DNA of 64,000 nt, from positions 65,487,737-65,551,736 of the forward strand of contig CM036170.1 of the NCBI GenBank assembly GCA_020631735.1. Direction: 5' to 3'. Below the pieces are notes generated by a model. It did no database searches and was not told the origin of the DNA. It saw only the letters and a program-made list of their open reading frames with translations. Shown piece by piece: positions 52,500 to 64,000 of the stretch. The position numbers were made by a program, and so were the translations under genes. The DNA comes from Saccharum officinarum. Taxonomy: Eukaryota; Streptophyta; Magnoliopsida; Poales; Poaceae. Position 1 is the stretch's first letter; the number at the start of each line of letters is the position of its first letter.

Positions 52500-53357
52500 T
52501 TTCTTCTAGTTCTCTTTTTTCCATTAACATTTGGTAGGTTTTGCTCCTGTTGCAATGCATGGATACATTTGCTAGTTTAAAATAAGAAAGCAAATGCAGA
52601 GGATTTGAAGAAAATCAAGTTCATACAAAATAGAATACTCAGTACTCTTTCAAACACAATAAATTGAATAGCCAAGGGCAACACGGCTAATAGGTATATT
52701 CCATTCATTAAAAAAAACTAGAGAACATATCACTATATCAGTGCTCTACAATGGGACATGCTATGACTTGTTGCCTAGTCACATCGACAACTTGGATACA
52801 AAGATTTATTCAATAACTATATCCTGAAATACAATCCGATTCCGAGAGATTTCTCCATATTTCACTCAATGACTCAATAAAAGAATGACCTATTTGATGT
52901 CATAAATCTTTGTAATTATCCAAGATTTTTTTAAATGACTTGTAATTTGGAACGAAGGGAGTTTGATTTTTTTTAGAACATAGATCACATCAGTTTTTTA
53001 TAGCTTACAACTAAATCAAATAAATTCTAAGCATATTCATCTCAATACACGTGTGTTAAAGTGAATTAGAGTAAAAATTAAATCCAATGTACCATAATAC
53101 AGTGCATCCAAGCCCGATCTCGTGAACACAATTGTCATTTCTTACTCAGTCACTCTTCTTTCTATGGGTGCGTTTGGGAGCACTCCATAGAGCGGATTCT
53201 CGAAGAGAATTACTCCCCAACTGCCAAAAATTTTTTTAGAGTGAAGTAATTCTCTGCTGATTCTGTGAAGTAATTCTCTGAAATGAACTAAGAGGCTGAG
53301 AGCTGGAAAAAATAGTTTATCCTGATTATGTGAAATGAGATTTTAAGAGTTTATCTA
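52500..53357. other. AT-rich intergenic stretch
   Basis: Mostly low-complexity AT-rich DNA. 52945-52965 (GGAACGAAGGGAGT) resembles the right end of a decayed Stowaway. 53164-53345 has repeated AGTAATTCTCTG and looks like a degenerate MITE. Nothing here supports a gene. Confidence 0.4.
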
Positions 53358-53631
53358 TCTATTCTATACTATAAAAGAGCGAAGAAATTGAAAAATACCT
53401 GTTACTCGGTAATTCCTACCCACCCTATGTTTTAGTCCTTAGATCATAGATCCAACGCATCTAATCTCCCGTCCTAACCTGACAAACGGACCCGGGCGGA
53501 AAACTTTTAATTCTTTACGCGTGTTTATGCTGTGTTTCCTCATATCGCTATTTTTTTCACACCAAAAAGAATACCCAGCCTACCTATACGTTACGAACAA
53601 TATCGATTCATTAGTGTCATATGCACACACG

Positions 53632-53814
53632 TATAACCTCGTGGTACGAGATGGGAGCAGCGACGGCATCCTGTGGTAGTCGTTCGACCACCTGACGAAC
53701 ACGCTGGTACCGGGCATGAAGATCGGCCGCAACCTGTGGACAAATACGGAGTGGTACCTCCCGTCCTGGAAGGTGGCCAACGATGTGCAACTTGCTGACT
53801 CTAAGACGCAAGGA
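53632..53814 (+). pseudogene. G-type lectin S-receptor-like kinase fragment (lectin domain)
   Basis: Reads NLVVRDGSSDGILW, stop, [18 protein letters not shown], then [18 protein letters not shown]. This is the end of the bulb-type lectin domain of S-locus receptor kinases; the stop TAG at 53677 replaces the conserved Gln of LWQSFD. The frame runs into the AAGGA target site of the first solo LTR and resumes at 56204 as FPQF (TQGFPQ... in the family). A captured exon fragment inside the Helitron, not a gene. Confidence 0.8.
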
Positions 53815-56198
53815 TGAAAGGTCCTTGTTTGGTTTTGGTAATTGAGTGACAACCTTAGGTGGACTAATTGTGTTTAATATGAGATACACAGGAGATTAGT
53901 CCACATGTGATGGTGTCATGAAGGAGCTCATTGCATATGAGACATGACATGGAGTCATGTGGCCAAGGTGACGAAGATCAAGATGAGGCTTGGCTCGACG
54001 GACCGGTTGCAAGTGTGAAGGGCAAGTCAGAGGCTTTGGAGTGAGGGACCGCGTGTGACGGTGAAGCTTGAGCATGACTTGGCGCCGATGGACCGACGCA
54101 ACGGTGAAGAACAAGTGAGGTCAAGATCGATGGACCAAGGTCACATGATGATATGAAGTGGATCATATCATTTGTGATTTGATGGTGCATGTGTTGCATC
54201 AACGTCGGAGGAGTTGGAGTGGAATGCGCAAGGCAAAGGTATAACCTAGGGCATTTCCATTTCACCGGTCATAGGTGTGTAGAGAAGTTGATGACCGGGT
54301 TTAGGATAGATGGCCGTACTATTAAGAGGGGCAAACTTGTTTGCATATCGGTCATCTAGTGCCACTCGAGTGATCTAACTATGCATCGTTGCTAGGATCG
54401 AGTGGCATGGCAAGTTGAGTGCCTAATTCCTTCGAAGAAAATGTTTGTGAAAATGCTAACACACGTGCACAAGGTGGTGATCACTTGTTGGTGTTGGCAC
54501 ATTTGCGAAGGCGGTGGAGTTTAAGCGGTAGAGAGGGGTTTGGGGTTCGCTCTCCCTCCCGCCGAGCGTGCGAGCGCGAGATTCAGGCGTTTTCGAGAAA
54601 ATGAAATGCCTATTTTCTATTGTGCCAGAAGTCGAAAAAGAAACGGAGGCGAACGGAGGTCACAGTGGTGACCGGACGCAGTCACGGTGTGACCGGACGC
54701 ATCCGGTCAGTACAGCGCAACAGTCAGGCGCGCGGGCTAGGGTTTGCAACCGGCGCGTCCGGTCACTCGCGGGACCGGCGCGTCCGGTCACAGGCGACCG
54801 GACGCGTCCGGTCGTCCAGGGAGCTTACTGGACTCCAACCGGACACGGGCACTGTGGCGTCCGGTCAGTTCTTCAGCGCGTCCGGTCGCTGGTTCGTTGT
54901 GCGCGGCTCAGGGTTGACCAGCGCGTCCGGTCAGTTACGGGACCGGTGCGTCCGGTCGTGACCGGCGCGTCCGGTCGTTGCGACCGGCGCGTCCGGTCGG
55001 TGCTTCGCGAAACTAGCCGTTGCGCGACCGGCGCGTCCGGTCAGTTGGACCGGAGCGTCCGGTCAACGCGTGTTGTGCCCAGTGAAGGGGTACAACGGCT
55101 ATTTTCGTGGAGGGGCTTATAAATAGCCATTGGCCGGTCTTAGCCGGCAGCTGAGCACACCATAGTCTTTGTGACTTGTGTGGTAGTGCTTGGGAGCCCT
55201 CTAACTCACTCATGCTTGATAGTGTTCATCGGATCGAGTGAGAGAGCGATTCTAGTGCGTTGCTTTGAGAGATTGCATCGTGTGGCACTAGGTGATCGTG
55301 TTTCAAGCCGGTGGTGCTTGTTACTCTTGGAGGTTGCCACCTCCTAGACGGCTTGGTGGCTTGTGGCTCCGTCGAAGCTCGCAAGAAGATTGTGCGAGGC
55401 TCCGGAGAAGCTTTGTGAGGGGGATTGTGCTCACCCCGCGGGGATCGCGAAGAGCAACTCTAGTTGAGCGTGTCATTGAGCTACCACACTTTATGGTGGG
55501 TTCTTGCTGTGCCTTTTGAGAGGCTCGGTGTGTGACCGATTAGCCGCCGAACCACGAAGTGTTGGTCGACACAACGGGGACGTAGCTTGGTGGCAACCAA
55601 GTGAACCTCGGGAGAAAAATCACGGTGTCAACATTGTTCTTCATCTTCTCGGTGGTTTGCCTTCGTACAACACAAGCTTGTATTTACTTTCATATATACT
55701 TGTGCTTGTGTAGTTGCTCTCTTAACTAGTTTGCTTGTGTAGCTTGCTAGTTGTCTTCTTGCTTGTGTAGCTAGGAGCTTCCCCTTGCGTGACTAATTTG
55801 GTTTGTGTAACCTTGTTAGTCACATTCCTTAGTTTGTGTAGCTAAGTGACTTGCGCTCTCTAATTTGGCATTAGTTGCCTTGTTATTGAGCTTTGCTAGT
55901 GAGCTTAGGAGCTTTGTGCTTTTGCTTCACTAGTTGTGTAGGAGCTCCCTCGGTTGGCAAAGTACTAGTGCATAGGTTTGTGTGACCTTGCTCTAGAATT
56001 GAGTAGGTGAGCTCTTGGTAAGCTTAGCACCTTAGTTGCTTAATTAGGATCTTTGCAAGGTGCTAGAGAACTTAGATAGAGGGGTGTAGTCTTGGCTAGA
56101 CCGATAAGTTTAATTCCGCATTTGTTTTGGTTAGCCAACGCGTTTAAGTTTTAGAAAGGACTATTCACCCCCCTCTAGTCCGCCATCTCGACCCTTCA
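53815..56198 (+). mobile_element. Solo LTR A, 2384 bp, TSD AAGGA
   Basis: Starts TGAAAGGTCCTTGTTTGG and ends CATCTCGACCCTTCA; AAGGA at 53810-53814 and 56199-56203. A TATA box TATAAATA lies at 55118-55125. GC-rich array of GCGTCCGGTC units at 54668-55070; the R/U5-like half is rich in CTTGTGTAGCTTG-type repeats. Length and the CCCCCCTCTAGTC tail fit a large grass LTR family (probably Gypsy, inference). No internal domain. Confidence 0.87.
54668..55070 (+). repeat. GCGTCCGGTC array in solo LTR A
   Basis: I count 12 (C/T)CCGGTC decamer-type units (11 GCGTCCGGTC and one GCATCCGGTC), often paired with GACCGG to form palindromes such as the perfect 18-mer GACCGGACGCGTCCGGTC at 54796-54813. Very CpG-rich, upstream of the TATA box. 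Confidence 0.88.
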
Positions 56199-56256
56199 AA
56201 GGATTCCCTCAGTTTTAAATCGAGATCTTCGCCATGGCCGGCCAAGCGCCGCCGCC

Positions 56257-58204
56257 TGAAAGTCCTATGTTTGGTGTTGGTAATTAGTGACAATGCCTAA
56301 GTACTAATCCTATGCCTAAGTTGTATGTAGCATATGAGGATTAGTACATTCCAAGGTTGGTGGCAAGATGGACATGGTGATCATGATGGCCACACTTGGA
56401 TTTGGATGCAACCCTACGTGATCAAGGCAAAGGTATATGCTTAAGGGTTGTGTTTTAGTAACCAAGACACCAAGTGGGTGTGGTTACATTATAGGATAGA
56501 TAGCCGTACTATAAAGAGGGGAATGACGCGGCTATTGAACTCCTAAGTGCCTCTAGGTGTGCATTTCATGATCATATGCATTTGGATAGAACTAATAACG
56601 CCTCGAAAAATGATTGTGAAAATGCTAACACACTCGCACATGACATGATCACTTGGTGGTGTTAGCACATTTGCGATGGCGTTGGAGTTTAAGCGGTAGA
56701 GAGGGTTTGGGGTCCTCTCTCCCTCCCGCCGAGCGTGCGAGCGCGGGATTCAGGCGATTTCGGGGAAATGAAATGCCTATTTTCCACTACGCCAGAAGTC
56801 GGAAAAAGAAACAGAGGCAAACGGGGGTCACAGTGGTGACCGGACGCTGGACCGGACGAGGTCACTGTTTGACCAGACGCGTCCGGTCAGTGTCCAGTGT
56901 CTGCGCGTTTTTTAGTTGTTTGATCGGACGCGAGGCGCGTCCGGTTACAGGCGACCGGACGCGTCCGGTCGTCCAGGGAGCTTACTAGACTCCAACCGGA
57001 CGCGGGCACTGTGGCGTCCGGTCAGTTCTTCAGCGCGTCCGGTCGCTGGTTCGTTGTGCGCGGCTCAGGGTTGACCAGCGCGTCCGGTCAGTTACGGGAC
57101 CGGTGCGTCCGGTCGTGACCGGCGCGTCCGGTCGTTGCGACCGGCGCGTCCGGTCAGTGCTACGCGAAACTAGCCGTTGCGCGACCGGCGCATCCGGTCG
57201 GTGCTTCGCGAAACTAGCCGTTGCGCGACCGGCGCGTCCGGTCAGTTGGACCAGCGCGTCCGGTCAACGCGACTTCGGCTGTTTCAAGTTTTTAACGGCT
57301 ATATTCGAAGGGGTATGTCTATAAATACTCGTTGGCCGGCTCAAGGCTCCAACTCTTGGACTTTTGACATACTTGTGAGCACTTTGAGCTAAGCAACTCC
57401 CCTCCCACTCATCTCTCTTGCTTCTTTGCATATTCGAAGTGAGATTGAGTGATCCAAGTGTATTTGCATTGTGAGATTGCATCTAGTTGGCACTTGGTGG
57501 TTGATTTGCTGCGGGATTCTTGTTTCTCTTGGTGGTTGCCGCCACCTAGACGGTTTGGAGCAGCTTGGAGGCGTTGGCAAGAGTTGGTGATTGTTCTTGG
57601 CCACCTCCGGTGATTGTGAGGGGTTTGTGCCTACCTCGGCGAAGCGCCAAAGGCAACATAGTAAATTGCTCGTGTCATTGCAACCTTTTGCCATTTGGTA
57701 GGTTCTTGTGGCGCCTTTTGAGAGGCTCGGTGTGAGACCGATTAGCCACCGAACCACGTGGTGAAGAGGGACACAACGGGGACTAGCGTGCCGGCAAGCA
57801 CGTGAACCTCGGGATAAATCTTTGTGTCATCATTCTTATTGTGATTGATCGATCCCGGTGGTTGTGTATTATGGAATTCATCTCTTGATCATATTGTTTG
57901 GTTGGCTCAATACTTCGCCCCTCGGTGATACCCTTCTAACTCTCTCTTGTATTAATTTCTTAGTTACTTTGCTATAGTAGCTCTTTTGTGTAGCTTGCTA
58001 GTTGTAGTTACCTTCTCGGTTTGACTTGTGCGGTTGAGTGCCAATATACTAGAATTGTGAATTGGATAGGTGGCTTGCAAACACCCCATAGGCTAAGCAA
58101 AACTCGCATCACGCTATTTGTTGTATTGATAAACTTGTTTAGCTTGTCTTTATAGGAAAATTTTAAAAGGCTATTCACCCCCCTCTAGCCATCAAGACCT
58201 TTCA
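56257..58204 (+). mobile_element. Solo LTR B, 1948 bp, TSD CCGCC, same family as solo LTR A
   Basis: Starts TGAAAGTCCTATGTTTGG and ends ATCAAGACCTTTCA; CCGCC at 56252-56256 and 58205-58209. TATAAATA at 57320-57327 and GCGTCCGGTC array at 56837-57268. Colinear with solo LTR A and near-identical over the array core, but shorter at the 5' side. Same orientation as A. Confidence 0.87.
56837..57268 (+). repeat. GCGTCCGGTC array in solo LTR B
   Basis: About 11 units, same order as in LTR A, with the same perfect 18-bp palindrome at 56953-56970. One block (TGCTACGCGAAACTAGCCGTTG-like, about 57158-57220) is tandemly duplicated compared with LTR A. Confidence 0.86.
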
Positions 58205-58209
58205 CCGCC

Positions 58210-58890
58210 GGGTGCTACGCCGCTAGCAGCTCCAGCAACCTCCTGAGCCCTGAACCCGGCCCCTGTGCCGCAGGGTGCTGCGCCGCGCTAGCGTGTTTCA
58301 AAGCCCCTGTGCTGACTCCGCACGTGCGCGTGTGCGTGCACAGCGGCACCACGCCGAACAGGGTCGTGCTCTCCTCCGTTCTGCTCCTGCAGCATGATGT
58401 CATCATGCTGACGTCATATATAGCCTTCTCCCTTGAGAAATAAAATCAGAAATACACTAGAGATACTAGAAAGCTCCTATATTCCCTTGAAAAATAAAAT
58501 CAGAAATACACTAGATATATAGCCTTCTCCCTTGGGAAAGTTCCTATATTGCATTCTTTTGGAGTCTCCATATTTATCTTGCTACTTTTCAAAAGTAAAA
58601 AAATAAAAAAGGATATGTCAGGATACCAAGTTTACTAGAAGTTGAACCGAGAAGAACTTAACCAACCTTTAAGTAAGTTACTACTTTAGTAATCTCATGT
58701 TAATGTCTTATACACTTATACTCAAATGAGCTTTAAATATTTTTTTTTAAAATCTTATATGCAGGACGACACTTCCAACGTAATGACAACGTTTCAACGT
58801 AGCCAGGACAAAGATGTGGTAGAATAAATAATTATAATGAACACGGTTGTTACGGTATAAATTAGATTGTTTCAATTTCATAGGTTTTGC
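58210..58890. other. Helitron interior of unknown origin
   Basis: GC-rich to about 58410 (GCCGCAGGGTGCTGCGCCGC, also GTGCGCGTGTGCGTGCAC), then AT-rich. About 58425-58550 repeats AATAAAATCAGAAATACACT and the flanking ATAGCCTTCTCCCTTG. No recognised gene; possibly more captured fragments. Confidence 0.4.
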
Positions 58891-58896
58891 ACGGTA

Positions 58897-58968
58897 GTGT
58901 GGAACGGGCTATGGTTGAGTGGCATCCCGGAGATGGCGTCCTATGCCGACGAGTTCGCGCACCTTACC
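58897..58968 (+). pseudogene. G-type lectin receptor kinase fragment (S-locus glycoprotein part)
   Basis: Reads VWNGLWLSGIPEMASYADEF, then AHLT and stop, matching the PWNGLWFSGIPEM block that follows the lectin domain in S-locus receptor kinases. Colinear with the fragment at 53632-53814 (next conserved block downstream), so probably from the same captured gene with the intervening part lost or replaced. Confidence 0.75.
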
Positions 58969-59047
58969 TAAAAAATATTTGCAACACATCACATTTTCAT
59001 ATCCCTTACCGATTAACTATCCAAATACCATCTGAATTATCAAAAAA

Positions 59048-59530
<483 letters not shown>

Positions 59531-59622
59531 ATGTTAGATTAAAAAATACAAAAATAAAAAAAAAATAAAATAATAATAATTTAAGTTAAAAAATAAAAAA
59601 TTAACACGATATCTTGTACGCA
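59531..59622 (+). repeat. Direct repeat, right of psaA fragment
   Basis: Starts ATGTTAGATTAAAAAATAC and ends AACACGATATCTTGTACGCA, continuing into the Helitron 3' hairpin. So the repeated sequence is Helitron subterminal DNA duplicated around the chloroplast insert. Confidence 0.88.
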
Positions 59623-59647
59623 CGTGCCACACGTACATGTTGACTAG

Positions 59648-59912
59648 TGCTAAAAATTAGCGCTACTCCTCCGGAGAGGAGCACAGAGCATATACCTCTA
59701 CCAAACGGACCATCATTCACATCACACCTCCCGCCGTTCCACCTCTTTCTTTCTCACCTCCACGTCACCCTAACCTCCTCCTCCCCATACCCTTCTCACG
59801 CGACGCAACTCAGGCGCCTCCCCATCGGAACCCTAATCCTTTGTTTCCCTACTCGCGGAAGCCACCACCACCGGCAGGGAAAGCGGAAGGGAAGCACCTC
59901 GGCCCCGGCAAG
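59648..59912 (+). promoter_or_regulatory. SRP54 5' UTR and proximal upstream region
   Basis: 265 bp between the Helitron end and the SRP54 ATG, C/T-rich (CACCTCTTTCTTTCTCACC, CTCCTCCTCCCC), as in plant 5' UTRs. No clear TATA box. Everything further upstream is Helitron, so core promoter elements must lie here or inside the element. Confidence 0.5.
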
Positions 59913-63787
<3,875 letters not shown>

Positions 63788-64000
63788 TTCTACATGATCA
63801 AGTCCTGTTTTTGGTGGATCGTCGTTCTGATGCTAAATTGAGAGGGTTTAGTGCTGCGGTCTGATCATCATCAGAACTTTCCCAGAAGATCTGCCTGCGC
63901 CATGTTATGGAACAGGCTTAGTGTAGCTCCCAATGCCTGAAAATTTAATTTAATACAGACAGTATGTTTGTCCTTGGAAAAAATGGATAAGGTATATATT
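63788..64000 (+). other. SRP54 3' UTR
   Basis: Follows TAA at 63785-63787. AT/GT-rich, with AATTTAATTTAATACAG near 63945 as a possible polyadenylation region. Runs to the window edge. Confidence 0.5.

Noticed and set aside
54568..57392. Open frames rich in VRSVTGPVRP-like repeats
   Set aside because: Translations of the GCGTCCGGTC arrays inside solo LTRs.

Overview
The window is plant nuclear DNA, most likely from a panicoid grass (maize, sorghum, sugarcane or Miscanthus type). Signs are short exons with GT-AG introns, Stowaway and Tourist MITEs, many Copia elements, Helitrons, a chloroplast psaA insert, and GC-rich solo LTRs with an 18-bp CG-rich palindrome. The species call is inference.

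Two host genes lie on the + strand. The first is a MON2-like gene (HEAT/ARM-repeat protein of the Golgi/endosome, partner of DOP1). It enters from the left edge without its first exon(s) and ends at 50095. I could phase 43 exons (323 to 50095, 4737 nt, 1578 codons plus stop) with no frame break. The second is a complete nine-exon SRP54 gene (59913-63787, 496 aa), the GTPase subunit of the cytosolic signal recognition particle.

The MON2 gene covers about 50 kb because its introns hold transposons. Four full-length Copia elements, each with target-site duplications (TSDs), sit at 6377-11916, 17894-23296, 27712-32398 and 34998-43837. All four are antisense to the gene and all are decayed. The fourth sits inside an L1-type LINE 3' end and is itself split by a 3.2-kb RTE-type LINE with a 19-bp TSD. 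The same introns contain two solo LTRs, L1 3' fragments, a SINE-like unit, Tourist and Stowaway MITEs (one nested in another), a 1.5-kb Helitron, a hAT-like element with striking GAGCC arrays, and several tandem duplications.

The intergenic stretch 50096-59647 is mostly mobile DNA. Its main feature is a composite Helitron (53358-59647). It carries fragments of a G-type lectin receptor kinase, two solo LTRs of one family (2384 and 1948 bp, TSDs AAGGA and CCGCC), and a psaA fragment between 91-bp direct repeats. It ends 265 bp before the SRP54 start codon.

I see no bacterial-type operon, CRISPR array, confident tRNA or rRNA gene, or clearly new enzymatic system. The unusual content is in nested-transposon architecture, gene capture and local duplication.
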